This document shows positions 46,848-55,422 of a DNA stretch of 64,000 nucleotides, piece by piece. Within the stretch, counting starts at the first letter, position 1. Every line of letters starts with the position of its first letter. The translations under genes were made by a program, and so were the position numbers. The DNA comes from Methanolobus psychrotolerans (GTDB lineage: Archaea > Halobacteriota > Methanosarcinia > Methanosarcinales > Methanosarcinaceae), in NCBI RefSeq assembly GCF_002243045.1, contig NZ_MBKP01000010.1, positions 1 to 64,000 on the forward strand, given 5' to 3'. Under the pieces are notes generated by a model. It made no database searches and was not told the origin of the DNA. It saw nothing but the letters and a program-made list of their open reading frames with translations.

Positions 46848-47263
46848 ACGTATTCCTTTCAGCATCTATCAGGGGAGGCAGGCATATGCTGCCCACCTAT
46901 ATCGATATGTGCAACTACTTACAGGAGAGCGGACACGAAGTGCTTAGCTGGCATGTTGCTGACCCGGAACTTGAGAAGACTGAATCCCTGTTAACGGAAC
47001 AGGAGATATACATACGTGACATGGAGTTCCTTGAAAAAAGTGACAGTTTGATAGCAGAAGTGACCACTCCCTCCATAGGTGTTGGCTATGAGATTTGCAG
47101 CGCATTACAGAAAGGAATGCCTGTCCTGTGCCTGTACACACCTGAAACCAATGTTTCTGCAATGATACTGGGAGATAAACGGATAATCTGTAAAGAATAT
47201 AGCAGCTTCAATGTCATAAAGGAAGAGATCGATCGTTTTCTCCATCTTCTCAACAAATCTTAA
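46844..47263 (+). CDS. Nucleoside 2-deoxyribosyltransferase/DNPH1-like hydrolase
   Basis: A 139-residue protein of the deoxyribosyltransferase fold: FLSASIRGG (4-12), [29 protein letters not shown] (catalytic Glu within the GYE block). It is nearest to DNPH1, which cleaves the base from a 2'-deoxynucleoside monophosphate. ATG 46844 overlaps the U32 stop. The pairing suggests nucleotide salvage or cleanup beside an RNA-modifying enzyme. Confidence 0.85.
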   Translation: MNVFLSASIRGGRHMLPTYIDMCNYLQESGHEVLSWHVADPELEKTESLLTEQEIYIRDMEFLEKSDSLIAEVTTPSIGVGYEICSALQKGMPVLCLYTPETNVSAMILGDKRIICKEYSSFNVIKEEIDRFLHLLNKS

Positions 47264-47304
47264 TTTTTTAGTAAGCATTAAATACTTATCATAACAATAC
47301 AAAA

Positions 47305-47559
47305 ATGGTGTATATGGTAAGTGAAATAATAATCCTCATCGTGGCTATTGTAGCTGCATATCTTCTCTGGAAGGTACTGAAGACCGTAAAGAACATGGTA
47401 ATAAACACAATCCTGGGACTTATTGTGCTCGTTGTTGCAAACCTTGTACTGGGGCTGGAGATCGCTTATTCCTGGGTAGTTATTTTGGCATGTGCAATTG
47501 CAGGAGTTGTAGGTGCACTACTTATCATTGTCTTAAATTACCTTGGAATTGTGTTCTAA
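47305..47559 (+). CDS. BofA-like small membrane protein
   Basis: An 84-residue protein with three hydrophobic helices, matching the Pro-sigmaK-processing inhibitor BofA family (NTILGLIVLVVANLV). Archaeal members have no sigma factor to act on; function unknown. A TATA-like TTAAATACTTA about 25 nt before the first ATG suggests a leaderless mRNA, with an ATG at 47314 as the alternative start. Confidence 0.8.
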   Translation: MVYMVSEIIILIVAIVAAYLLWKVLKTVKNMVINTILGLIVLVVANLVLGLEIAYSWVVILACAIAGVVGALLIIVLNYLGIVF

Positions 47560-48212
47560 AGACGGGCAATTGCCCTTATCTGGTGGCGCCTGTGAGGGGT
47601 GCCATGAAACTTTTTTTCTGAAACAATATCTTTCATTTCTATAATATCAAATCCGGTAAGCAAAGATGCAAGTTCGTATTCTGTGAAATAGTGGTAGATG
47701 ATGCCGTTCTTCCTGCGGAAAGTATTCTTCTCGATCTCATCGCCACCGTATCTCATATCTTCGGTCCCAAAGACTTCAATGAAAAGGAAAGCACCGTTTT
47801 TCATCACTTTTTTGATCTCATTTATTGCCAGTTTTCTTTCATCTTCCAGCAGATGTTGTATGACCCCAAGGCAAAGGACAGCATCAAAAGAGTTATCGGA
47901 AAAAGGAATTGAGGTTATGCTTGATACAAGACACTCAGCCTGCGTATTGTTTTTAGAAATGTAAGAACGGGCCTTATAGACCGCAGTTACTGATACATCA
48001 GTACCTACAGAATCATATTTCCGTGAAAGAGGAAGAAGGTATCTTCCATTCCCGCAGCCCAGGTCAAGCACACGGGATGGAGGTGAAATCAACCCCTCAA
48101 GCATTGAGATTGGCCTGGGGCCGCCCCATATCACGTGTTTGTATTCTTTATCCCAGGCGAAGAAATGCGATTTACTGCAAGAGCTTTCGCCCGGGAAAGA
48201 ATGTTCACTCAT
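47556..48212 (-). CDS. Class I SAM-dependent methyltransferase
   Basis: A 218-residue Rossmann methyltransferase: RVLDLGCGNGRYLLPLS (motif I), VGTDVS, FDAVLCLGVIQHLLEDE. Substrate unknown. It follows lysS by 2 nt on the minus strand, suggesting cotranscription. It ends in UAG (TAA five codons later) and overlaps the convergent BofA gene by 4 nt. Confidence 0.86.
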   Translation of the reverse strand: MSEHSFPGESSCSKSHFFAWDKEYKHVIWGGPRPISMLEGLISPPSRVLDLGCGNGRYLLPLSRKYDSVGTDVSVTAVYKARSYISKNNTQAECLVSSITSIPFSDNSFDAVLCLGVIQHLLEDERKLAINEIKKVMKNGAFLFIEVFGTEDMRYGGDEIEKNTFRRKNGIIYHYFTEYELASLLTGFDIIEMKDIVSEKKFHGTPHRRHQIRAIARL

Positions 48213-48214
48213 GA

Positions 48215-49810
48215 TCAGGGTCTGTATGCCGCTGCTTCCCTGAAACGCCTGGCAAGAAAATCCTTTTCAAGTGAGGAAAGGAACCAGCCAGCCTTCGGAC
48301 CTGATGCCTGCCCGAGTACGGAGATGTATATTGCCTTGAAGAGTTCCTTCGGGTCAACCTGTAATGATTCAGGAGCTACTTCCATTGCATTTGCTATCAT
48401 TGTATTCAGTTCACTGCCTGGTTCCTTTGAGGAATATACCAGATTGTGGTAATCCTCACCTGTCAGTTCACCGCTCTTATCAAGCAGGTCTGAAAATGAG
48501 ATTAGGAAAGCTCTCTGGAAATCAGTTATAGTTGCCGCCATAACAGGAAGTTCTTCCTGTACGCTGAACTTTGCATTGTCGGGAGCGTACATCTCAAGCC
48601 AGTTTCCGACATTCTCGGCAAGCTCACGTATGCACTTCTCATTTGAAGTGTCATATCCTGCTCTTTTGACGATATTCAGTATCCTGTCAAAATCGCCTGC
48701 TGCAACCTGATATATGGTTGTCATATGCTTGAATGGGATATCCGTATGGCAAAGCCCTGCAGCATGTGAAAGCTCGATCATCCTTTTATCGTAGGACGTG
48801 GCGTTATCACTGGAATGCAGGCGTTCGAACTCATCCACAAGTGTGAGCAGTGGCAATGCAGGATCGAACCTTATGTGCTTTTCAGGCTTTGTGCGGATGA
48901 TAAGATACCGCAGTACCTCAGGAGGGACAACCTTCAGCATGTCTGAAATTGAAACAACGACACCTGTTGATGATGACATAGCGCCCTGTTTACCGAGCAT
49001 GATCCATTCATAGACAATTGGATGAGGAGCTTCAGACCCAAAAATGTCTTTAACTATAGCCACGCCCGTATCATAGGAACCGCCTCTTGAAGCATGATCC
49101 TTTCCATAAGGTTCGACTGTAACCCCTAGTGCCTTCCATCTTGCAGGCCAGTCAACACGCCATGTGAGCTTGCCGCCACCATTCATTGATACTGTACCGC
49201 TGTTTCCACATGAACAGTCATAGTCCACTGTTTCTGCATCCAGATCAAACCCTTTGACAATAGTGGTGTTGATCTTACCGCATTCAGAACAGATAGGATT
49301 GAAAGGACTCCATGTTTCTGCCGGGGTCTTGCCGGACAATTTCTGAAGTATCGCTGCAATCTCATCCTTTTTTACAAGAGCCTGTTTGATAGCTTCAGCA
49401 TATACTCCCTCTTTGTACAGCTCATCAGCCCTGTAAACCTTCGGGTGTATTCCGAGGTGCTCAAGGGCTCCCAGGAAAGGCTCAAGGAAATGTTCTGAAT
49501 AACTCTTATGCTCACCGCAGGGACATGGGATCTCAGAAAGGGGCTTTCCAACGTGTTGTGCATAGCTTGCTTCATCCAGGAAAGGATAGACTTTTCTCAG
49601 AGGGTCGTAGGTATCTGCAATATAGATGAATTCAGCTTCAGCTCCTTTATCAATAAGAGCCCTGTATGCTACATCTGCAGTTACTACTTCGCGCATGTTA
49701 CCAATATGAATGTGACCTGAGGGTGTGATACCGGTTGCAACGAGATGCTTTGTGCCTTTTGCAAGCACCTCATCTGCTATGACATCTGCCCAATGTGTAA
49801 TGTCTGCCAT
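48215..49810 (-). CDS. lysS: Class I lysyl-tRNA synthetase
   Basis: A 531-residue class I LysRS, distinct from the class II enzyme of bacteria: HIGH as HIHIGN ([15 protein letters not shown]), zinc cluster [17 protein letters not shown]-like, KMSKS as MSSSTG. Methanosarcinaceae may carry both LysRS classes. The ribosome site AGGTGAA and an AT-rich TATA at about 49823-49845 precede the ATG. The methyltransferase gene follows after 2 nt. Confidence 0.95.
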   Translation of the reverse strand: MADITHWADVIADEVLAKGTKHLVATGITPSGHIHIGNMREVVTADVAYRALIDKGAEAEFIYIADTYDPLRKVYPFLDEASYAQHVGKPLSEIPCPCGEHKSYSEHFLEPFLGALEHLGIHPKVYRADELYKEGVYAEAIKQALVKKDEIAAILQKLSGKTPAETWSPFNPICSECGKINTTIVKGFDLDAETVDYDCSCGNSGTVSMNGGGKLTWRVDWPARWKALGVTVEPYGKDHASRGGSYDTGVAIVKDIFGSEAPHPIVYEWIMLGKQGAMSSSTGVVVSISDMLKVVPPEVLRYLIIRTKPEKHIRFDPALPLLTLVDEFERLHSSDNATSYDKRMIELSHAAGLCHTDIPFKHMTTIYQVAAGDFDRILNIVKRAGYDTSNEKCIRELAENVGNWLEMYAPDNAKFSVQEELPVMAATITDFQRAFLISFSDLLDKSGELTGEDYHNLVYSSKEPGSELNTMIANAMEVAPESLQVDPKELFKAIYISVLGQASGPKAGWFLSSLEKDFLARRFREAAAYRP

Positions 49811-49947
49811 AATTTCACCTATATATAATAAAATAATATAAGAATGTAGTAAATTTACTGCTCAAAAGCCAGTAACCTTAGATGATTGTTACTATTATAA
49901 GCTTTGCTTAAGAAGAAAATCCAATCCGGTATCAAATCATGACATTT

Positions 49948-49963
49948 TGTCCGTTCACGGACA
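49948..49963. promoter_or_regulatory. Perfect hairpin in the lysS-50028 intergenic region
   Basis: TGTCCG (49948-49953) pairs with CGGACA (49958-49963) around TTCA, and a further TCGGAC follows at 49967-49972. It lies 80 nt before the start at 50028. Either an operator or an RNA element. Confidence 0.35.
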
Positions 49964-50027
49964 GATTCGGACCTCATACAAATGCAACTCGAAAGATATT
50001 AATAAACAGGTAGTATATCTAGTAGAT

Positions 50028-50255
50028 ATGACCCGTATTACAGAGAAATTACACAGGATACCAATAAGCACTTCAGAGGACATCTTCAATATGAAGAACC
50101 AACGCGATCCTGAGAATAGCGAGCTCTGGCCTTTCCTGGTCATACACGGCAACCATGCCACCATCAATAAAGAAGTAGTAATATATGACGAGGAAGGTGT
50201 ATACCAGATGTATACAAAAAACTTCAAGTTACTCAATAAGGAACTGAATGAATAA
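50028..50255 (+). CDS. Small protein, unknown function
   Basis: A 75-residue protein with ELWPFLVIHGNHATINKEV and a charged C-terminus; no family recognised. ATG 50028 lies about 27 nt after a TATA-like GATATTAATAAA (49995-50006), suggesting a leaderless mRNA. Longer in-frame sequence upstream would cross this promoter. It is convergent with the CDIN1-like gene, 12 nt away. Confidence 0.6.
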   Translation: MTRITEKLHRIPISTSEDIFNMKNQRDPENSELWPFLVIHGNHATINKEVVIYDEEGVYQMYTKNFKLLNKELNE

Positions 50256-50267
50256 TAGTTAAAATAA

Positions 50268-51050
50268 CTACCAATATGTCTTAAAATTCAAAAGTTCTTC
50301 TACCATCTCGCCTTCATCGAAGAACTCATAATCTTTTATGATATTACCATTGAAGCTGATAGTATCGATGAAACCGTACCAGTAAACGATCATACCGATG
50401 CCGTAGTTTTCCTCGTATTCTCTGAACTGCTTCTTAATGTAATAATCATGCTCCTTTTCATCACCAAAAAGGGCTTTGCTTTCTATCCAGGATACTTTTA
50501 CACCATCAATATCAAGCTCTTCATCCAGTAGGAAGTCAGGTGTTTTTGTAAAACCTTCACTTCTCAGGTCATCTTCTGACCTGTATGTCAGCTCTTTTTC
50601 AGTAAGCCAGATGGCAAGGATAGATTCACCCAGTTTACCTTTTTCCGCATGCATATCATGTGCTTTCGGGGAAAAGAAGAAATCAGACTCCATTGCTTCC
50701 ATAACCTCTTTTTTCAGGCGGCCTTCCGGGTACTCATCAAGATTCCTTATAAAACCTTTTTTGGGAAGACCCATCTCCTTGAGGATCATGGAAACCATCA
50801 GGGTTTCAGGTATGTCGTTATTCCTGGCAATCTCAGATATACTTTTACCTTTCTGCCACTGTCGGAAATGCCTGGCACTATTGTTCTTGACCCTTGTGAA
50901 ATTCCTCTTGACCTTTGTGACAGTCTTCTGGTTAAGTATGGAATGGATAGTACCGACAGGTTGCGAAAACTCTTTTGCCACACTTTTTACGTCTTTGACA
51001 CTTCCCAAGCTGTCATATATATGGGTATAGGTTTCAATATCCATTCTCAT
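50268..51050 (-). CDS. CDIN1/C15orf41-like nuclease
   Basis: A 260-residue protein. The N-terminal half holds helix-turn-helix-like segments (SVKDVKSVAKEFSQPVGTIHSIL and KSISEIARNNDIPETLMVSMIL). The C-terminal half has GKLGE (138-142), TPDFLL (170-175) and ESK (Glu190, Lys192), the PD-(D/E)xK nuclease pattern known as the TPD domain, shared with human CDIN1. A DNA or RNA nuclease role is likely. Its ATG overlaps the stop of the EndoIII-like gene (ATGA), so it may act in DNA repair. The gene ends in UAG, with TAA two codons later. Confidence 0.8.
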   Translation of the reverse strand: MRMDIETYTHIYDSLGSVKDVKSVAKEFSQPVGTIHSILNQKTVTKVKRNFTRVKNNSARHFRQWQKGKSISEIARNNDIPETLMVSMILKEMGLPKKGFIRNLDEYPEGRLKKEVMEAMESDFFFSPKAHDMHAEKGKLGESILAIWLTEKELTYRSEDDLRSEGFTKTPDFLLDEELDIDGVKVSWIESKALFGDEKEHDYYIKKQFREYEENYGIGMIVYWYGFIDTISFNGNIIKDYEFFDEGEMVEELLNFKTYW

Positions 51051-51676
51051 TCAATTCCTGTCAGAATACATTCACTACATCGGTTCCTGCCACAATAGGC
51101 TTTTGAATACTCAACAATGAGGGCATGGTATTCCTTATAGATATCGACATCTGTAGGAAGTTCTTTCTCAAACATTCCCTGCAATTGCATATAATTGCCT
51201 TGAATACCGATACATTTCATCATACGGGTGGTATAGGCATCGATGACAAATTTGGGTTTATTGGCAGCATAGAGTACAATGCTGTCTGCGGTTTCATTGC
51301 CAATACCTTTAAGGGATAACATGGTACTGCGAATTTGTTCAATATGCATGGAAAAAACTTTATCCATACCGTGTTCTGCAAAAAACATTGCAATCTCTTT
51401 AAGACGGGAGGCTTTCTGCCGGTAGAAACCGCAGCACCTCACAAGTTCCTCAAGCAACGCAACATCAGCTTTTGCAAGAGCCTGAACTTCGAGTAAATCA
51501 TGCTCTTTCAGACCATCTATGGCTTTCTCCACATTTGCCCATTTTGTCTGCTGGGTGAGCACAGCCCCGACAACAACCTCAAAAGCGGTCTCTGCAGGCC
51601 ACCAGTTTTGGGGCCCCAGTTCATCCAGAAGCAGATCATATACCCTGCAAAGTATTTCCGGTTTCATATATTTCAT
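51047..51676 (-). CDS. Endonuclease III-family DNA glycosylase lacking the lyase lysine
   Basis: A 209-residue HhH-GPD protein. The hairpin reads LKGIGNETADSIVLYA with Glu128 where EndoIII has its catalytic Lys, and the conserved Asp is Asp146 (VIDAYTTR). This resembles MpgII-type alkylpurine glycosylases rather than EndoIII, so a monofunctional glycosylase is expected. The Fe-S cysteines (CGRNRCSEC) appear incomplete. There is no clear ribosome site, and the upstream gene's UAG lies in the same frame only three codons before the ATG. Confidence 0.85.
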   Translation of the reverse strand: MKYMKPEILCRVYDLLLDELGPQNWWPAETAFEVVVGAVLTQQTKWANVEKAIDGLKEHDLLEVQALAKADVALLEELVRCCGFYRQKASRLKEIAMFFAEHGMDKVFSMHIEQIRSTMLSLKGIGNETADSIVLYAANKPKFVIDAYTTRMMKCIGIQGNYMQLQGMFEKELPTDVDIYKEYHALIVEYSKAYCGRNRCSECILTGIE

Positions 51677-51685
51677 AAAGGTAAA

Positions 51686-52186
51686 CTATTTCCAGAATTC
51701 TTCCTCGTAGTTCTCAGGAAGGTCCAGGTCCATCATCTTGTCCAGTGATGTTCTTTTTCTGTTATCCTTACTTTTTGTTTCTTCTATATGCTTTGATTCG
51801 AAAACTGTAGTATCCTTATTGTTGACCACAACTTCCTCATACCTTACAGGACGTGGAGACTCTTCGGACGTTGCAGTATCCGTTTCAACATTACTTTCCG
51901 ACCTTTGCAGATGCTTCCTTTCCGGTGCATAGCTAACCGTTTCATATATGTGATCACTTCCATGTCGGACATCTCTTTCATGAGGGCCTTCCCTTCCAAG
52001 CCTTATGCGAGTGCTCTGGGCATAGGTATCTTCGAGGGGCATAGACTTTGAAAGCTGTTTATGGGTTGCACGATATCCAATTACACATTGTTCATCCCCA
52101 GTACGCCATTCAACTACGTAAAGATGGCAGGCCTTTTTCTTACACTGAGAAATTCCGTCCTTGGGGCAAACATCGGGTAACGTCAT
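51686..52186 (-). CDS. Hypothetical protein ending in UAG in frame with the next gene
   Basis: A 166-residue protein: short Cys-rich start (CPKDGISQCKKKAC, 7-20), a small folded region ending at about residue 60, then a long charged, probably disordered tail. Family not recognised. ATG 52186 with GAGG upstream is preferred over an upstream TTG. It ends in TAG (51686-51688). The frame then continues without a stop through the whole EndoIII-like gene, so decoding UAG as pyrrolysine would yield one fusion protein of about 379 residues. Confidence 0.7.
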   Translation of the reverse strand: MTLPDVCPKDGISQCKKKACHLYVVEWRTGDEQCVIGYRATHKQLSKSMPLEDTYAQSTRIRLGREGPHERDVRHGSDHIYETVSYAPERKHLQRSESNVETDTATSEESPRPVRYEEVVVNNKDTTVFESKHIEETKSKDNRKRTSLDKMMDLDLPENYEEEFWK

Positions 52187-52210
52187 GATCAAACCTCAAT
52201 ATATTAATGG

Positions 52211-53059
52211 TTATATACTTCTTAAAGCATTGGCTATCAACGGTGCCACACTGACACAGCTCTGCGCTTTTTCTATAGTATCGGTTGCAATTATATCCTT
52301 TACTCCTGCATTGAACAGGCGCAGTACAGCATTTCTTGCCAGCACCGGATGGACACATGCAAGATATACATCCTTTGCACCCTGTGATCTGAGTAGTTTT
52401 ATGGATTCTGCCATGGTTCCACCTGTGGCTATCATATCATCGATTATTATGATATCCCGGCCCATCACATCAACATTTTTAGCCTTGATGGTAACAGTGT
52501 CACCTGACAAACGGGTCTTTTCCAGGTAATCGAATTCAAGACCTACATCCTTTGCAGTGTTTTCTGCGAGGTTTATTGCACCCTCATCAGGAGACACTAT
52601 CAAAGGATTGTTGAGATTCAGATACCTTATGTGATAACCGATCAGGCCGGATGCATCAAGATCAAAGGCATCTGCATTGAAATAGTTAAGTACACTGGCT
52701 TCATGGATATTCACAGTGAATATTCTGTCAGCATTAATTGTCCTTGCAATTGCCCTTGCACTTACAGGTTCACCTGTTTTGAACTTCTTGTCCTGTCTTG
52801 CATACCCCATGTAAGGGATAACTACGTTGATGACAGGTGAATCCTCACAGGCATCTATAAGCTGCAGCAATGCGACAAGATCAGAGTCTGTTGTCGTACT
52901 CTGTATAATGGTAACTTCATCCACGTCCTCATCAAGGATGCGTGAGTACAGTTCACCATCAGGGAATCTTGTGAAATCACACACTGTAGGTTCTATATTT
53001 AACTCTCTTGCAACCCTTGATGAAAGAACCTGGGATGCGGGTCCTCCTATGATCTTCAA
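52211..53059 (-). CDS. prs: Ribose-phosphate pyrophosphokinase (PRPP synthase)
   Basis: A 282-residue PRPP synthase making phosphoribosyl pyrophosphate for purine, pyrimidine, histidine and AMP-cycle use. It has YMGYARQDKKFKTGEPVSA (ATP/metal region), the flexible loop, and the PRPP loop IIIDDMIATGGTM. Shorter than bacterial enzymes, as usual in methanogens. It follows moaC by 67 nt. Confidence 0.95.
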   Translation of the reverse strand: MKIIGGPASQVLSSRVARELNIEPTVCDFTRFPDGELYSRILDEDVDEVTIIQSTTTDSDLVALLQLIDACEDSPVINVVIPYMGYARQDKKFKTGEPVSARAIARTINADRIFTVNIHEASVLNYFNADAFDLDASGLIGYHIRYLNLNNPLIVSPDEGAINLAENTAKDVGLEFDYLEKTRLSGDTVTIKAKNVDVMGRDIIIIDDMIATGGTMAESIKLLRSQGAKDVYLACVHPVLARNAVLRLFNAGVKDIIATDTIEKAQSCVSVAPLIANALRSI

Positions 53060-53126
53060 ATAATGTACCTCTTTAAGATTTCATTTTTCAATATCTGAAT
53101 GTTTCCTAATGCATCCTTATAATACA

Positions 53127-53603
53127 TTAGTTTTGGTTCCCCTTTACTTTCTCAAGAACCTTTATATTTTGGATAAAGGTAGCAGGATAATTACCAGTTT
53201 CGTCTTTTTCAGCTGACTTTACCATGTCCCATACAGTAAGCAATGCTACTGAGACACCAGTAAGTGCTTCCATTTCCACACCGGTCTTTCCGACAGAACG
53301 CACCTCTACCTTTGCGCAAACGATATTATCATAAATTGAAAAGTCCACATCAACTGAAGTAATTGGGATCTGGTGACACATGGGAATAAGTTCAGGAGTC
53401 TTCTTAACCGCAAGAATAGAAGCTATGCGTGCAGTGGAAAGTACATTGCCCTTCTCAACTGCCCCGGTGGATATTTTTTCTATTGTTGCTTCACTAAGAA
53501 CTATCTCCCCGGAAGCTATGGCTTTTCTTACAATGACATCTTTCCTGCTGATGTCCACCATGACAGCACGGTCATTTTCAATATGTGTGAATGTAGCTTC
53601 CAA
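53127..53603 (-). CDS. moaC: Cyclic pyranopterin monophosphate synthase MoaC
   Basis: A 158-residue MoaC, second step of molybdopterin synthesis, needed for Mo/W enzymes such as formylmethanofuran dehydrogenase. Active-site blocks IPMCHQIPI, KTGVEMEALTGVSVA and the C-terminal helix TVWDMVKSAEKDE are intact. It is 13 nt after the small gene at 53617 and part of the minus-strand run that starts with nnr. Confidence 0.94.
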   Translation of the reverse strand: MEATFTHIENDRAVMVDISRKDVIVRKAIASGEIVLSEATIEKISTGAVEKGNVLSTARIASILAVKKTPELIPMCHQIPITSVDVDFSIYDNIVCAKVEVRSVGKTGVEMEALTGVSVALLTVWDMVKSAEKDETGNYPATFIQNIKVLEKVKGNQN

Positions 53604-53616
53604 TTAATCACCGTTT

Positions 53617-53799
53617 TTAATCAATTCTTATGTTCTGCCTTTGCAGGTAATCCTCAATAGTACTATTTAGTTGTTCTTTCAGGTTGGTGGCCTCATCAAG
53701 GGTAAGTTTGAGAATTTCTTCATCCTTTCCATGATTTATAGTTATACGGATCCATTTCCTTTCGATGTCCACGCTTACTCTTCTGTTATCCTGCACCAT
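53617..53799 (-). CDS. Small protein between nnr and moaC, unknown function
   Basis: A 60-residue protein with a beta-hairpin-like start (RVSVDIERKWIRITI) and a C-terminal helix. GAGGTG 7 nt before ATG 53799 is strong, and the start follows the nnr stop by one base (TGATATG), so it is translated with nnr. The overlap and spacing support a real gene; family unknown. Confidence 0.75.
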   Translation of the reverse strand: MVQDNRRVSVDIERKWIRITINHGKDEEILKLTLDEATNLKEQLNSTIEDYLQRQNIRID

Positions 53800-53800
53800 A

Positions 53801-55279
53801 TCAAAACACCTCTGATATAACATCTGTTATCCGGTCAATTATATCTGTCGCAAGCAAACCGAACCCTTTTTCATCAAATGCAAGATCACCCGCAACACCA
53901 TTTATAAATACTGCACATGATGCCGCATCCATTGCATCGTTAACCGCAAACAAAGCTCCTGTGATACCTGTAAGTACATCCCCCGTGCCTCCAACTGTCA
54001 TCCCGGCGTTGCCAGTCCTGTTAAGCCGGGTTGTAACCCCGTCCGAGATTACATCAATTTTTCCTTTCAGAACTGCTGTGACACCTTTTTCCCCTGCGAA
54101 TCGGGTGACAAGACCTTTCTTTTCGGCAAATGTCCGGGGAACTTCCTCCCCCAGGAGTCGTGAGAATTCTGCAGCATGTGGTGTTAAGATGAATTTTCCT
54201 TCACTTTTTACAGGCAAACTCAGACCATAAAGGGCATCCGCATCGACTACTGCCTTTTTGCAGAAAGGAAGAAGTTGTTCCACTGTTTCAAGGGTTGCTG
54301 CATCCCTGCCAATGCCCGGTCCTATGACAGCAACATCATGGGATTCTATGAGATTTTTTAGCACCGGAAGGTTTGCTGGATTTAGCCGGTCCCCTGAAAG
54401 AGGTACAACTATAAGATTGGAAGAAAAGGACGCCACCGCATCTGCAACATTCTCAGGCACTGCCACAGTCACAATATCGGCACCAGTACGAAGTGCTGCC
54501 ATGGCTGCAAGAGCCGGTGCTCCGTAGTATGCACCTCCGCCGATCACAAGAACACGACCGGAATCTCCTTTGTGAGCATCCTGTTTCCGGCGGAGAAGGT
54601 TCATAAGGTCACCTGGACCAACATATTCCTCTGCGTCCCTGCAAACACCAATAGGAACCACTTTCACATAACCTGTATACCTGTCAGAACCCGGAAGTTC
54701 CAGACCAGTCTTCATCCGGTGGAAGGTAACGGTCATATCAGCAAAAACACTTTTAGATATATCTCCGCCATCGAGATCATATCCTGAAGGCGAATCTATG
54801 GAAATTACATACGAACCCGAAGAATTAATAAGATCTATCGCAGTTGACTCCGGTTCTCTTGGTGCGCCTTTTATTCCTGAGCCCAGAACCCCGTCAACAA
54901 TAATATCAGCATCCTTCCAGCCGGGATATTTCTCGAGTTCCTTTGAGTCCGGTATTTCTTTTAGCTCCCTTATACCGCTGTAGGCCAGAAGGGAGAAATT
55001 ATGTCTGGCCTCTTCCGTCCTTATCCGGGAAGAATGAGCTGTAAGTATCACCCTTACATCATAAGCATCGCTTAGTGCAAGATGCCTTGCAGCGACAAAT
55101 GCATCGCCTCCGTTGTTACCCCTTCCAGAAACGAAAAGTACCTTCCCGGAACTTATACGGGACATAGTTTCACGGGCAATTGCAGCACCTGCATTTTCCA
55201 TCAATTGGAGCTGGCTGAGACCAATGTATGCGCAATTGACATCAACAGAGCGCATTTTTGAAGAAGTGATAGAGGACAT
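53801..55279 (-). CDS. nnr: Bifunctional NAD(P)H-hydrate repair enzyme Nnr
   Basis: A 492-residue fusion. The N-terminal epimerase (about 1-215) has SGRGNNGGDAFVAAR and VDGVLGSG. The C-terminal ADP-dependent dehydratase (about 220-492) has GGTGDVLTG. It repairs hydrated NADH/NADPH. It heads the minus-strand run nnr, small gene, moaC, prs, hypothetical, glycosylase, CDIN1-like. Confidence 0.95.
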   Translation of the reverse strand: MSSITSSKMRSVDVNCAYIGLSQLQLMENAGAAIARETMSRISSGKVLFVSGRGNNGGDAFVAARHLALSDAYDVRVILTAHSSRIRTEEARHNFSLLAYSGIRELKEIPDSKELEKYPGWKDADIIVDGVLGSGIKGAPREPESTAIDLINSSGSYVISIDSPSGYDLDGGDISKSVFADMTVTFHRMKTGLELPGSDRYTGYVKVVPIGVCRDAEEYVGPGDLMNLLRRKQDAHKGDSGRVLVIGGGAYYGAPALAAMAALRTGADIVTVAVPENVADAVASFSSNLIVVPLSGDRLNPANLPVLKNLIESHDVAVIGPGIGRDAATLETVEQLLPFCKKAVVDADALYGLSLPVKSEGKFILTPHAAEFSRLLGEEVPRTFAEKKGLVTRFAGEKGVTAVLKGKIDVISDGVTTRLNRTGNAGMTVGGTGDVLTGITGALFAVNDAMDAASCAVFINGVAGDLAFDEKGFGLLATDIIDRITDVISEVF

Positions 55280-55422
55280 GGTTACCTATTTATCCCTTAG
55301 TTTGCATTCTATTTATCAGTTGATATGTTGTTTTTGCTTTCTTTAATTGAAAATCATTTTATGATAAATAACCCTTACACCAAATGGAGGTCATTTTATT
55401 AACACCGTTGCAAAGGAGATAA

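Noticed and set aside
55384-55422. A 12-codon leader peptide before the DHH-RCK gene
   Set aside because: Possible in sequence but there is no run of regulatory codons and no terminator-like fold; more simply a chance ATG in the leader.
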